DNA of 64,000 bases from NCBI GenBank assembly GCA_039803925.1, contig JBDRZL010000006.1, positions 1 through 64,000 on the forward strand, written 5' to 3'. Origin of the DNA: a candidate division WOR-3 bacterium (GTDB lineage Bacteria; Hydrothermota; Hydrothermia; Hydrothermales; JAJRUZ01). The notes under the pieces are model-generated. The model saw only the letters and a program-made list of their open reading frames with translations, searched no databases and had not been told where the DNA came from. The position numbers and the translations under genes are program-made. Positions 30,474 through 40,361 of the stretch are shown in pieces. The stretch's first letter is position 1, and each line of letters begins with the position of its first letter.

Positions 30474-30674
30474 ATGGAAAAAATTAAGATAAAAATTGAG
30501 GGAATGACCTGTCAGGGATGTGTGAGAAGTATAACAAAAGTTCTTGAAAGAATGGGAGCAAAGGAAATAAATGTATCCCTTGAAAAAAGTGAAGCAGAAT
30601 TTATTATTGATGACATAGAGAAAATTGAAAGAATCAAAAAAGAAATAGAATTGATCGGATATTTGGTAAATTAA
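30474..30674 (+). CDS. Heavy-metal-associated (HMA) domain protein, CopZ-like
   Basis: A 66-aa single ferredoxin-like fold with the metal site GMTCQGCVRS (C13 and C16). Likely a cytosolic copper chaperone. AAGGAGG lies 7-8 nt before the ATG, one of the best ribosome-binding sites in the window. No P-type ATPase partner is nearby. It ends 12 nt from the convergent pbpC stop. Confidence 0.88.
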   Translation: MEKIKIKIEGMTCQGCVRSITKVLERMGAKEINVSLEKSEAEFIIDDIEKIERIKKEIELIGYLVN

Positions 30675-30686
30675 AAAATCTATAAT

Positions 30687-32984
30687 TTATTCTCTTATAA
30701 CCTGAATACGAACTACTTCAGTATTACCAATCCCATCCTGACCTGCAATTACAATTTCTTCTTCATTGGGTTCTATTTCAAGAACTTCTCCTGACCTTGT
30801 CCTGCCAATAAATTTTCCATTTAAAAACCAGAATATAGTATCTTTTTTTGATGAGGTAAAACCCATTAAGGGAATTTTTGATGCCCTTTTTATCCCCTTT
30901 GGAATTAAATATAAGGCATTATCAATAGGACTTACTATTTTCAATTTTTCCTTTTTTTCAACAATTTTAAAATCAGGGGGAAATTCAGGGGGTTTACCCT
31001 TACCACCTAAAATTTTCTGAACCGGTGGAGGAAATACAATAAAGGTTTTTTCAACAATTTCATTTTCCTTATAATTTTTATAAGGATTTGCTCTGTATCC
31101 TGTTTTCTTCTCTATAATAAACTTCTTATGAAATGGACATTCTATATAAGTGTGAGCATTCCTTAACATTGGTGCAAGTTTTGTTTCACTGCAAGCATTT
31201 CCTTTTTTATATCCTGAAAAGGCACATACCTCAACTGAATCTATTTCATTAATTGCTTCATATTCCCATTCAAAGAATCCATTAAAAGGTTTTTCTATTG
31301 CTTTTATTATATCAAACATTATCGGTGCAGCTAATTTTACTCCAATAATACTGTCAGAACCTTCACCACTAAAATTTCCAACCCATACACCAACTGTGAA
31401 GTCTTTCTCAAATCCAATTGACCATGCATCCCTTCTACCAAAAGAGGTTCCTGTTTTCCAGCATACCCTTCCTGACGGCATGACAAATCTTTTTAAATTT
31501 GGAGCCTCAGGTCTTTCTCTTTTTGATAATGATTTTAATGCTAAAAAACATGCCCCTTTGTTAAATAGTTCCTTTTCTTCTGTATTTTCATCCTCAATTA
31601 AAACATATTTACCATGCATACCACCTTTTGCAATTGTTACATATAAATTTGTTAAATCTAAAAGTCTAACATCCATACCACCTGTTATTATTGGAAGCCC
31701 GTATTTTTCAAAACTTAGAGGGCCTTCTAAACCAGCTTCCATTAATTTTTTAACAAATCTTGAGTAGCCGTATCTTTTTAAAATTAATATAAAGGGGATA
31801 TTTAAAGAATTAGAAAGGGCTTCCTCAGCTTTTACAAGACCTTTAAAATCTTTCAAAAAATTTACAGGTTCAAAATCACCAAATTTGTAAGGTGCATCTT
31901 CAATAAGTGATAAAGGGTTTATTAGTCCATCTTCTATTGCAAGAATATAAAGAAAAGGTTTTAAAGTAGAACCAGGGGACCTGTAAGCATAAAAACCTCT
32001 CACCTCACCCTGATTTTCCTTATCAAAATAATCAAGAGAACCTATAACCCCCCTTACTTTTCTTGTTTTATTTTCAATTACAACTACACTTAAATTTGTC
32101 GCCCCCATATCCCTTATTCTCTTTTTGTAAGATTTTGCAATATTTTCAATTTTTTGTTGGATTTCCTTATCAATAGTGCTTTTTATATCGTTTTGAGAAT
32201 AATTCAAAACAAGAAAATCACTTATATGTGGAGCATAAAAGGGAGTCTTTTTTAATTCAGGTATTTGTGCTTTTATTCCTTCAAGATAATCACTTTCACT
32301 TATTAGACCCTTATCAAACATAATTTTTAAAACCCTGTTTCTTCCTGTAATTTTATCTTTTTCCTTTTGAAATCTTATTGAAGGAGACTGGGGGAGTGAA
32401 ACTAAAAAAGCAACCTCCTCAGGTGTCATATTAATAGGTAATCTTCCATAATAGAAAAGCATTGCAGCACCTATACCTTCAATGTTTCCTCCATAAGGTG
32501 CAATATTTAGGTATAGTTCAAGTATTTTCCTTTTACCGAGCCTTAATTCAAATTGAATTGCTCTAAAAATTTCAATCAATTTGTTTATTATTGTTCTTTC
32601 CTTTGGTTCAAGAATCCTTGCTAATTGCATTGTTATTGTTGAACCACCTGAAACAATTTTCCTTTCCTTTATGTTCTGAATGAGTGCCCTTAAAAGGGAA
32701 AAGGGATTAAAACCAGGATGATAATAAAAATATTTATCCTCATAGAGTATTGTTGTTTTAACAAAGAGTGGATCAATTTTTTCAAGGGGTATAAAGATTC
32801 TCCATTTTTCATCAGAGGTTATATAAACCCTCATTGGGGAACCATCTCTGAACCTAACAATTTTTGACCATTCAGGATTTATATTTTCAGGTAAGGGAAT
32901 AGCATAAATTAAAAGAAGGAAAATAGAAACAAAAATTAAAAAAATTAAATATTTATTTTTTGTTAACTTTAAAATAAAAGGCAT
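30687..32984 (-). CDS. pbpC: Penicillin-binding protein 1C
   Basis: A bifunctional periplasmic murein synthase with an N-terminal membrane anchor (about 10-30). GT51 transglycosylase motifs include SGGSTITMQLARIL and GGNIEGIGAA. The transpeptidase domain has SPGSTLKPF (SxxK), SNSLNIP (SxN) and KTGTSFGRRDAW (KTG). A C-terminal beta domain of about 90 residues closes the protein, as in PbpC. 765 aa. It overlaps the upstream alpha-2-macroglobulin gene by 32 nt; this pairing is the same as E. coli yfhM-pbpC. Confidence 0.95.
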   Translation of the reverse strand: MPFILKLTKNKYLIFLIFVSIFLLLIYAIPLPENINPEWSKIVRFRDGSPMRVYITSDEKWRIFIPLEKIDPLFVKTTILYEDKYFYYHPGFNPFSLLRALIQNIKERKIVSGGSTITMQLARILEPKERTIINKLIEIFRAIQFELRLGKRKILELYLNIAPYGGNIEGIGAAMLFYYGRLPINMTPEEVAFLVSLPQSPSIRFQKEKDKITGRNRVLKIMFDKGLISESDYLEGIKAQIPELKKTPFYAPHISDFLVLNYSQNDIKSTIDKEIQQKIENIAKSYKKRIRDMGATNLSVVVIENKTRKVRGVIGSLDYFDKENQGEVRGFYAYRSPGSTLKPFLYILAIEDGLINPLSLIEDAPYKFGDFEPVNFLKDFKGLVKAEEALSNSLNIPFILILKRYGYSRFVKKLMEAGLEGPLSFEKYGLPIITGGMDVRLLDLTNLYVTIAKGGMHGKYVLIEDENTEEKELFNKGACFLALKSLSKRERPEAPNLKRFVMPSGRVCWKTGTSFGRRDAWSIGFEKDFTVGVWVGNFSGEGSDSIIGVKLAAPIMFDIIKAIEKPFNGFFEWEYEAINEIDSVEVCAFSGYKKGNACSETKLAPMLRNAHTYIECPFHKKFIIEKKTGYRANPYKNYKENEIVEKTFIVFPPPVQKILGGKGKPPEFPPDFKIVEKKEKLKIVSPIDNALYLIPKGIKRASKIPLMGFTSSKKDTIFWFLNGKFIGRTRSGEVLEIEPNEEEIVIAGQDGIGNTEVVRIQVIRE

Positions 32985-35900
32985 CGGAGTTACCCATTAT
33001 TTCTGGATTATACATAACAAATCCTCTAACAGGAGAGGTATAGAATTTTCCAGGTGTTACAGCACGAGCTAAGTAGTAATAACAGAGAGTGTCACTTGTA
33101 ACACTTCCAAATAAAATTATTCTGTCATCCCTTATATCCACATATGTAGGTGTCATTATATTTCTTCTTTTTACCCAGAAAGGTAAGCTTGTTTCCTCAA
33201 TTCTTGGATTTACAATTTCAAGACCTGCCGGAATGGGTGATTCTATTGCAACATTTTCATAATATCCTGTTGATTTAACTAAAATTTTTATAACAAGTAA
33301 ATCACCCTGTTCTGCGGTTTCAGTTTTTTCTCCTTTAAAGGTAAAAATTTTTCTCTTTAAATGAAGACCCTTTATTTCCTCTTTGAAATCTTCTTCTCTT
33401 TTAGAAAATCCAGAGTTTTCAATACATAGATATAAGTTTTCCTTTGATTTTATCTCAAGAAAAACTTTTTTACCACCTATATTTTTTAAGAACCATGAAT
33501 AAACACCCTTTTTCTCATAGGGTTTATATTTTTTGCTATCAATTGAAATTTGAGCTTCATACTTTTCTCTTTCAAATCTTTCCATATACATTCCTAATCC
33601 TGCCAAACACCATGCAAGTTCTTGTGTTGTATAGTAAAAACTTTTTTTGGAAAGAGCTTCTCCAATTTCTATTAATAGTCTTTCTATTTCAGAATTAGAA
33701 GGGTCAATAGTCTGTGTAATAAATAATTTCATTCCTTTGTATTGAAGGGGACTATAAAAATCTTGGGAATATCTTCTTGTTTTTGGTTCTTCTTCCTTTA
33801 AAACCTTTTCAAGGAGATTTTTTGCCTCTTCTTTTTTACCTGCTTCATTTATTGCTCCACAAACAAAAATTCCGCTTGGAACATCAAATTTTTCCTTTCT
33901 TGAAAGAGCTATAATTCTATCTAAATATTCTTTCTTTTTAGAAAGATAACCACCTCTTGCAAGAACATAGTATGTAAGCCCGTTTTTATCTTGAATTGCA
34001 TCAAGGTAATTAAGCGCAGCTTCTATAACTCCTTCAGGAACAAAAAATCCTTCTTTTTCGCTTTCAATTAAAACAAGTGTAGCATAAGCACTTGCCCAAG
34101 GTTCTGGATCTCCTCCTCCAGGCCAGAAGGCAAAACCACCTGAAGGAGTTTGCATTGATATTATCCTTCTTATTCCTGAATTTACCATATCCGTATATTT
34201 ATCTTGTGTGATTTCAGGGTTTATAAAGGGTAAAAGATTTTTAAGTTTAATTAGGAGAAAGGTTTTTGTTGATGTTTGCTCTATACAGCCGTAAGGATAG
34301 GAAATAACATATTTTAAATGATTTAGTCTTGTAAGACCTGGTATTGGAGCAAGTATTAGATTTACTTCATGGGCTTTTGGATAAAATTCCTCAAAATATT
34401 GTGATAAATCATTTTTATCAGGAGTAACCTTTACATACTCTGTTTTAGTTATATAAGGCGTATTTGGATAAAGTGGAATTTCAAAATCTTCATAGTACCT
34501 TTCTCCCTCACTATTTCCTTCAATTTTTATTTTAATTGAACCTGGCATATTATCTGCCTTGCAATTTATCCATATAATATTTTTTTCCTCAGCCGGAGTT
34601 GTAACAATAAATTTATCTTCTTCAGCTTTTGCTCCTTCAAGAAAAACTTTAATTTCCGTTTTTTTAATTAATTTAGTTGTATTTATAATTGTAACTGGGA
34701 AACTGAACTCATCCTTTGTGCACATGAATCTTGGAATTGTTGGAGAAACAATAACATCACTTTTTACTATTACTTCCTTTTCAGCATTTCCAAGTTTATT
34801 CTCATTAACTCCTGAAATCATTATTCTCAATTTTCCATTATATTGAGGAATTTTAACTTTATATTCAATTTTTCCATCAGGGGAGCTTTCAATTATTCCG
34901 CTCCAGTAGGAAACAAGTTTTGTAAATCTTGGTGATACAAATTCTTCTTCTCTTTCAGTAAGTCCACCTCCTGTTTTTTCTAAAAATTTCTTTATAATCC
35001 ATCCAAAAGATTCTGCTGTATTTAAAATTAATCTTAAATCTTTCAAAATACCATTATAAGGGTCAGGTGTCTTAAAGGAAGTAATCTGGAGAATTCCCTC
35101 ATCCACAATTGAAATAGTTCCTTTAAATTTTTCACCCCCTTTAACTTTGATTAAAAGTTCTTCTCCTGGTTTTATCTTTTCCGGAACTTCTACTTTTAAA
35201 TCAAGATGAATTTTTTTAGGTCTTATTCTTATTTTCTGAATTCCATAAGCCCTTTGAACGAGATAATTTTCTCCTGATCTTATGAGAAGGGCACTTACAT
35301 AAACATTTGAAACTCCCCGGGGAGCCTTAAATGACCACTTTGCAAGTTCTCCCTTATATTCTTTAACTTCCCTAATATAAATAGAATCAAGTTCCACTGT
35401 CCATAAAATTTTTCCCTCAAAGGGTAAAAGTGCTTCAACATTAACAATTTCACCTTCATCATATTCCTTTTTATCGACGCTTATAGGAATTATTTCAGGT
35501 GATTCCACAACCTCCCTTTCCTCATACCACCAACCCCACCCTGATATTTTTAATTCACTAAAGGCAAGATTTTTTTCATCAGAAACCTCAATAAGATAAT
35601 CATAATAGGATGCTTGTGGAGTAAAGGTAAAAGAAAATTTTCCATCCTCAGCAATTATTTCCTTTTCTTCTGAAACAGGTATTTTGAGAAATCTCGATTC
35701 CCAGTAACCATCACCCTCATAGTATTCATATTCTTCCTCGTAGTAATAATAGCTGTAAGACCATTTTAACATATAAACTCTGTAAGTAAGTTTTGTTCTA
35801 TTTGTATAAAAGGAGCCATCAGGTTTTAAAAGAACCCCCTTTATTTTTACAGGGATACCTTCTCTTATTCTTTTTACATCTGAAATAAGCCCTATATAAA

Positions 35901-38298
35901 AGGGTCTCTGATGAATTATTTTACTTAAACTTTTTGAACTTACCCTGCCGCTTCCCCCTTCTGTAACTTCCACACTGATATCTAAATTGATAGGTTCGTA
36001 AAAGATAATATCCTTTGGGATTTGCATAAAAACTTCAGCTTCACCTTTTTCATCAAGTTTTCCATAAATTCTTTCTGATTGATAATAGGGTAAAGCCTTA
36101 TCTTGTGTTTTTATAGTTCCAAAGGAGTATCCGTAATATCCTGAAGGTTTAAATTCAATTTCACTTGCCTTTATCCAGATTGAATAACTTTCATTAGAAG
36201 CAGGAGCCCCGAAGAGATATTCTGCTTTTATATTTACAGGGAATTTTTCGTAAATATTTATCTTTTCAGGAATCTTAATATCTATACTCATTTTTTCTGG
36301 AACAAAAGTTTCAACAAAAACATAACTGTTGGTAAGGATTCTATCACCAATTTGAAGGTCAATCATATACTTTCCAGTTGGTGATGCAGGAGTTGTTGGG
36401 AAAGAAAATTCAGCAATACCCGATTGATCTGTATTACCGGTTAAGGAAAGTGCATTTTTACCTCTCGGATCCCTGATAATAACTTTAAGGGGAATTGAAA
36501 CTCCTTTAAAGGTTTTTGGTTCTCTTACAATTACTGCGAAATGAATTTCTTCACCTGGTCTATAAAGATTTCTTTCAGGATAAATATAGGCAAGATAAGG
36601 AATATAAGGGTCTTCTCCGTATATTTCAAACTCTTCTTTCTTTAACCTAAGGGAAGGAATATGCATGTATGTCCATTCCTTATCCTTTTCTGCAAAAACT
36701 ATATAGGGTTCTCTTTCCTTTTTTAAAATAGGTATTTTACAAAAACCATTAATATCTGTTATACCTTTACCTGTTAAGAAATTTTTACTTGATCTTATTT
36801 CAATATTAACATTCTGTTCAGGTTCAAGGGTTGAGGATGAAAGTGCCCATACATATATGTATTTATCACTCCACTTTACTATAAGGGAAATATCAGATAT
36901 GCATACAACAATTCTATCACTTAAGAATCTATTTTTCTTTGTTTTTCCAAAAACTTCAACTAAATAAATTCCCTTTTCAATTTCCTTTAAAAAATCTTTA
37001 AGGTCAATCCATAACAATTTTTTATTTTCCTCTACCTCTAATTTATAATTTTTTACTACTTCCTCTCCGTAGCTTCTAAAAGAATAAATTTCTCCCCAGT
37101 CTCTTGAATACCAGAAAAGAACATTCTGGGGTGGCACATAAACTATATCCATTTTTAAAGAATCTATTTGTGAAATTTTTAAAGGTAGCTTCCAATCTCC
37201 TTTTTTCCCAAAATACCTTCCCCTGTAAAGAAATTGAAGAACCTCCTTTTTCTCGGGAATTTTTATTTTAACTTTATAATCAGATAAAAGAGCACTTTTT
37301 TCGCTCTTTATTCCTGATTTAAGAATTACTTCATATTCCCTATCAGGGCTGAAATTCCCTAAAATGTATATGTAATTTTGAGAAGTTTGTGCTTTAAAAG
37401 AAATTGGCGGATTAATTCTTATTAGTGCCGAAAGGTTTTTATTAATAATTTTAAATTTTTCTTCTCCTGGAGCTGAAAGATTAAAGGTAATCATAAATCC
37501 CTCTTCTATTTCTTCTACATTGTAAGACAAGACACTTATTGGATTTTCATGAAATCCAATTGGAATCTCAAACTCGTAATCTTCCTTTAAAGGGAAACCT
37601 CTTGTGCTTTTAAGTCCTTTTAAAACAACTAATCTATACTTTTCTGGTGCCTTTGTGATAGAAAAGGTTAAGAGGATTTCTTCAAGGTTATGTTGAACTC
37701 TTTGTATATCAACAATCTCAACCTCATTATTTTTTGAATCAATAACTTTTAAAAATTTTTTTATCTCTTTATTGAGTATTTCTTTAATATTTAGAGATTC
37801 ATTAAATTCAAGTTTTACACTTGCCTTTTTATTTTCAACTGAGAGAAGAGAGGCATTTAAAACTTTAAAAGGTGGTGTTTTAAAACTTATTTTAATGGGA
37901 GTTATTGATTCTACCTCAGTTTTTAGAGGGATTTTTAATACTTTTAAAGTATAATCTCTATCAAGTTCAGGTCTTTCTGAAAAATAAATTATAAATGTAT
38001 TTTCAGATACCCACTTTCCATAGGACTTTATAAAGGGTTCAATTTGGATAAAATTATTAATTTCTTCCTCTTCAATAACTATTCCCTCAGCCCCTAAGAA
38101 TTTTCTGGAAAATTGAACAGGTATTTCATTAGGAATATAATCCAGTTCCCCCTGAGTTTCAATTTGAACCTTTATTAAACTTTCCTTTATTTTTTTTTCT
38201 TTTCCAGGTTTTGAGAGGATAATCGAAAGCGATATACCCAAAATTATTAAAATAAAAAATGACGATAATAAAATAAAAAAAATTTTTTTATCCTTCAT
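32953..38298 (-). CDS. Bacterial alpha-2-macroglobulin with intact thioester
   Basis: 1781 aa periplasmic protease trap thought to guard the cell wall together with PBP1C. N-terminal membrane anchor (about 7-28) without a lipobox cysteine. MG-type beta domains follow, including a YRPGEEIHFAVIVREP segment. The thioester motif CIEQ is at residues 1338-1341 within YPYGCIEQT, followed by helical TED repeats such as GGFAFWPGGGDPEPWASAY. The bait region is not identifiable by eye. A promoter with 5 nt between the -10 box and the ATG suggests a leaderless mRNA. Confidence 0.95.
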   Translation of the reverse strand: MKDKKIFFILLSSFFILIILGISLSIILSKPGKEKKIKESLIKVQIETQGELDYIPNEIPVQFSRKFLGAEGIVIEEEEINNFIQIEPFIKSYGKWVSENTFIIYFSERPELDRDYTLKVLKIPLKTEVESITPIKISFKTPPFKVLNASLLSVENKKASVKLEFNESLNIKEILNKEIKKFLKVIDSKNNEVEIVDIQRVQHNLEEILLTFSITKAPEKYRLVVLKGLKSTRGFPLKEDYEFEIPIGFHENPISVLSYNVEEIEEGFMITFNLSAPGEEKFKIINKNLSALIRINPPISFKAQTSQNYIYILGNFSPDREYEVILKSGIKSEKSALLSDYKVKIKIPEKKEVLQFLYRGRYFGKKGDWKLPLKISQIDSLKMDIVYVPPQNVLFWYSRDWGEIYSFRSYGEEVVKNYKLEVEENKKLLWIDLKDFLKEIEKGIYLVEVFGKTKKNRFLSDRIVVCISDISLIVKWSDKYIYVWALSSSTLEPEQNVNIEIRSSKNFLTGKGITDINGFCKIPILKKEREPYIVFAEKDKEWTYMHIPSLRLKKEEFEIYGEDPYIPYLAYIYPERNLYRPGEEIHFAVIVREPKTFKGVSIPLKVIIRDPRGKNALSLTGNTDQSGIAEFSFPTTPASPTGKYMIDLQIGDRILTNSYVFVETFVPEKMSIDIKIPEKINIYEKFPVNIKAEYLFGAPASNESYSIWIKASEIEFKPSGYYGYSFGTIKTQDKALPYYQSERIYGKLDEKGEAEVFMQIPKDIIFYEPINLDISVEVTEGGSGRVSSKSLSKIIHQRPFYIGLISDVKRIREGIPVKIKGVLLKPDGSFYTNRTKLTYRVYMLKWSYSYYYYEEEYEYYEGDGYWESRFLKIPVSEEKEIIAEDGKFSFTFTPQASYYDYLIEVSDEKNLAFSELKISGWGWWYEEREVVESPEIIPISVDKKEYDEGEIVNVEALLPFEGKILWTVELDSIYIREVKEYKGELAKWSFKAPRGVSNVYVSALLIRSGENYLVQRAYGIQKIRIRPKKIHLDLKVEVPEKIKPGEELLIKVKGGEKFKGTISIVDEGILQITSFKTPDPYNGILKDLRLILNTAESFGWIIKKFLEKTGGGLTEREEEFVSPRFTKLVSYWSGIIESSPDGKIEYKVKIPQYNGKLRIMISGVNENKLGNAEKEVIVKSDVIVSPTIPRFMCTKDEFSFPVTIINTTKLIKKTEIKVFLEGAKAEEDKFIVTTPAEEKNIIWINCKADNMPGSIKIKIEGNSEGERYYEDFEIPLYPNTPYITKTEYVKVTPDKNDLSQYFEEFYPKAHEVNLILAPIPGLTRLNHLKYVISYPYGCIEQTSTKTFLLIKLKNLLPFINPEITQDKYTDMVNSGIRRIISMQTPSGGFAFWPGGGDPEPWASAYATLVLIESEKEGFFVPEGVIEAALNYLDAIQDKNGLTYYVLARGGYLSKKKEYLDRIIALSRKEKFDVPSGIFVCGAINEAGKKEEAKNLLEKVLKEEEPKTRRYSQDFYSPLQYKGMKLFITQTIDPSNSEIERLLIEIGEALSKKSFYYTTQELAWCLAGLGMYMERFEREKYEAQISIDSKKYKPYEKKGVYSWFLKNIGGKKVFLEIKSKENLYLCIENSGFSKREEDFKEEIKGLHLKRKIFTFKGEKTETAEQGDLLVIKILVKSTGYYENVAIESPIPAGLEIVNPRIEETSLPFWVKRRNIMTPTYVDIRDDRIILFGSVTSDTLCYYYLARAVTPGKFYTSPVRGFVMYNPEIMGNSDAFYFKVNKK

Positions 38299-38303
38299 AG
38301 TAA

Positions 38304-38333
38304 ATTTTACAATTCTTAATTAAATTTTTTCAA
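38304..38333 (-). promoter_or_regulatory. Leaderless-type promoter of the alpha-2-macroglobulin operon
   Basis: Reverse strand: TTGAAA (38328-38333), 18-nt spacer, TAAAAT (38304-38309), 5 nt to the ATG at 38298. Confidence 0.6.
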
Positions 38334-38334
38334 T

Positions 38335-38568
38335 TTAATGTAGAATACCATTTTCTGTTATGAATATACCAAGTCCAGGAAGTTTTGCCCTTAAAAGAAC
38401 CTCTTTTGCAAATTCTCCTTTAAAATTCTGAATCTGCCCAAGATTTTTTTCAAATCCTATATAATCATTCGTCCAGCTTTTCACCATTTTTTCCGGAATA
38501 CCAGATTGATTACCTTCAAGGGCATAAAGCCCTATTATCGCTAATAGCATTGCTACCATTTTTTTCAT
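38335..38568 (-). pseudogene. Truncated secreted protein, N-terminal part of a DUF7948-like domain
   Basis: 77 aa: an N-terminal signal peptide (MKKMVAMLLAIIGLYALEG), then IGFEKNLGQIQNF, VLLRAKLPGLGIFITENGIL. That pattern (FEKNxGQ...VLFRA...G..xFlTxxG) opens the DUF7948 domain of very large secreted beta-propeller-type proteins. The protein stops where the parent family continues for hundreds of residues, so this is probably a surviving 5' fragment. It has the strongest promoter and ribosome-binding site (AAGGAGG) of the window, as expected for an abundant surface protein. A 16-bp direct repeat covers its last codons and a point just upstream of its promoter. It could still be expressed as a short secreted peptide. 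Confidence 0.6.
38336..38351. repeat. 16-bp direct repeat, copy 1
   Basis: TAATGTAGAATACCAT, identical to 38647-38662. It covers the last codons and stop of the truncated secreted-protein gene. Confidence 0.85.
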
Positions 38569-38616
38569 TTTATAACCTCCTTTTTGTTTTAATTTTAATT
38601 TTGAAATAATTTTTAT

Positions 38617-38644
38617 ATTATATTAAAAAAAAAGTTTTTGTCAA
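38617..38644 (-). promoter_or_regulatory. Consensus promoter of the truncated secreted-protein gene
   Basis: Reverse strand: TTGACA (38639-38644), 16-nt spacer, TATAAT (38617-38622). Both boxes match consensus exactly, unlike any other promoter in the window. The gene also has AAGGAGG 7 nt before its ATG. Confidence 0.7.
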
Positions 38645-38646
38645 GA

Positions 38647-38662
38647 TAATGTAGAATACCAT
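38647..38662. repeat. 16-bp direct repeat, copy 2
   Basis: TAATGTAGAATACCAT, 311 bp from copy 1, between the promoter of the truncated gene and the decayed transposase. It may mark a duplication or rearrangement boundary linked to the insertion sequence. Confidence 0.85.
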
Positions 38663-38729
38663 AACATTTTAGACTGATAAGGATTATTAATATATGTTTT
38701 TAAAAAATAATCAAGGGGAGAAAAATTAT

Positions 38730-39485
38730 TTAAAGATTTATGGGGTTTACATTGAATTTTTCTGGCTCAATAAGATTATAAGGAGTGCCTCCTACAAAAT
38801 GTTCTTGTATAGTCCTCTTTAAATCTTTCAACATAAGCATTACTTTGTGGGTCTTTTGGGTAATTATAGAAATGTATAATTCCCTTACTCCGCAAGAATT
38901 TTTCAAAGCTTCCAGCAAACTCACTTCCGTTACCCTTCTGAACCCTTTTTACTTTAAAAGGGAGAACCTTTAAAAATTTCTTCATAAAATCTTTTGCATT
39001 TCACCTCTAAAAGATTTGTAAGCATAAGCAAAACCAAAATTCGTCTTTAAAAGAGCTGCACAGAAAATATACCTTTACTTTACCCGTTTTTCCATAAAAA
39101 GATATTTTTGCTTTTGGATTTGGTATTTTAATAGTTGATGCAGAAAGAGATTTTATTTTTCTTTCCTTACAAAATTCATCAAGAAGCACTTTCAAAGTAT
39201 CCTGCCCCATTCTGGTACACTTTCCACCTTTTCCTTTTTATAAATTCAACTATTTCAGGATAAAAAGTCTTTGTCTTCTCCTTATAGGTGCTTTTGATTT
39301 AGGAATAAGGGATTCTATTTTACCTTTGCGATTCCCTAAATTTCTTTTTCCATAAATATACAGCAATCCTTCTAAACTCCAAAAGCATCCTTTGTTGCCT
39401 TGTCGCCATATTTTTCAAAAAATTTGATAATTTCCCTCAATTTTTCCTCTCTATCATTATTTTTTAAACTTTTTTTCTTTCTCAT
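38730..39485 (-). pseudogene. Decayed IS481-like (DDE integrase-core) transposase
   Basis: Pieces in three frames along the reverse strand assemble into one transposase. An N-terminal helix-turn-helix starts at the ATG at 39485 (EKLREIIKFFEKYGDKAT), then VYLWKKKFRE, KIESLIPKSKAPIRRR and EIVEFIKRKRW. The integrase core follows (GSEFAGSFEKFLRSKGI, PQSNAYVERF), and RTIQEHFVGGTPYNLIEPE closes it. Several frameshifts and a premature TAG break the frame, and the catalytic aspartate of DNGSEF reads GNGSEF. It cannot be active. No clear terminal inverted repeats were found. This is the only mobile-element trace in the window. Confidence 0.8.
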
Positions 39486-39563
39486 ATTTTAATCTTTAAG
39501 TATTTTTAATCTACTTTTCAAATTATCTAATATCTTTTTAAAATTTTTCATTTAAAAGTTTTT

Positions 39564-40361
39564 TTAAAATATGTTATAGGGGAAGAAATTTTTTATATCT
39601 TCAAATATGTTGTTGTATTCATTTATATTTTTGTCTTCTGACTCCTTTAAATTTATTTCTTTTACCCTTAAAACTTCATTATTAGAGTTTGCTCTTGCTA
39701 TTATTTTACCCGAGGGTGAAACAATCTGACTTTTTCCTGTGAAGATATACTTTTCCTTCCCGCAACTTTCCTCTCCAATCCTGTTACATGTCAAAGTAAA
39801 AATTCTATTGATAACAGAATAAATTCTCATTGCCCTCTGTGACCATGGTAAAACAAGATTTGCGCAATGTAAAATCATATTTACACCTTTAAGTGTCAAA
39901 TACCTTATCTGTTCAGGAAAAAACCAATCAAAACATATAATTATTCCAAATTTAAATCCCTTATATTCAAATACACCATCGAGAGGATTATTTCCCCTTT
40001 CAAAATATAATTTTTCTTTATAAAATAAATGTATTTTTCTATAAACACCATATTTACCATCAGGTAAAATATATAAGGCAGAGTTATAAAATTTTCCATT
40101 ATTTTTTTCAGGAAAACCTGTTACTAAACCTGTTCTTGTTTCTTTGACAGTTTTTAAAAGAACTTCAAATTCCTTGCTTTCAGGAACAGAAAAGGAGTTT
40201 TTTTCTAAAAAATTTTTATCAGGAACAAGATATCCTGATGTAGCAAGTTCCGGAAAAACAATTAGTTCAGCTTTACTTTTTCTTATTATTTCTTTTATTA
40301 TTTCAAAATTTTTTTCTTTATTTCCATAATAAGGTTTAAACTGAAAAAATCCTATTTTCAA
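39564..40361 (-). CDS. Carbon-nitrogen hydrolase (nitrilase superfamily)
   Basis: 265 aa with the full catalytic triad: E38 in FPELATSGY, K109 in YRKIHLFYKEK and C143 in GIIICFDWFFPE. The family hydrolyses amides or nitriles; the substrate cannot be told from sequence. It is cytosolic and overlaps the upstream sigma factor gene by 4 nt, an unusual pairing that looks like simple operon packing. Confidence 0.9.
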   Translation of the reverse strand: MKIGFFQFKPYYGNKEKNFEIIKEIIRKSKAELIVFPELATSGYLVPDKNFLEKNSFSVPESKEFEVLLKTVKETRTGLVTGFPEKNNGKFYNSALYILPDGKYGVYRKIHLFYKEKLYFERGNNPLDGVFEYKGFKFGIIICFDWFFPEQIRYLTLKGVNMILHCANLVLPWSQRAMRIYSVINRIFTLTCNRIGEESCGKEKYIFTGKSQIVSPSGKIIARANSNNEVLRVKEINLKESEDKNINEYNNIFEDIKNFFPYNIF

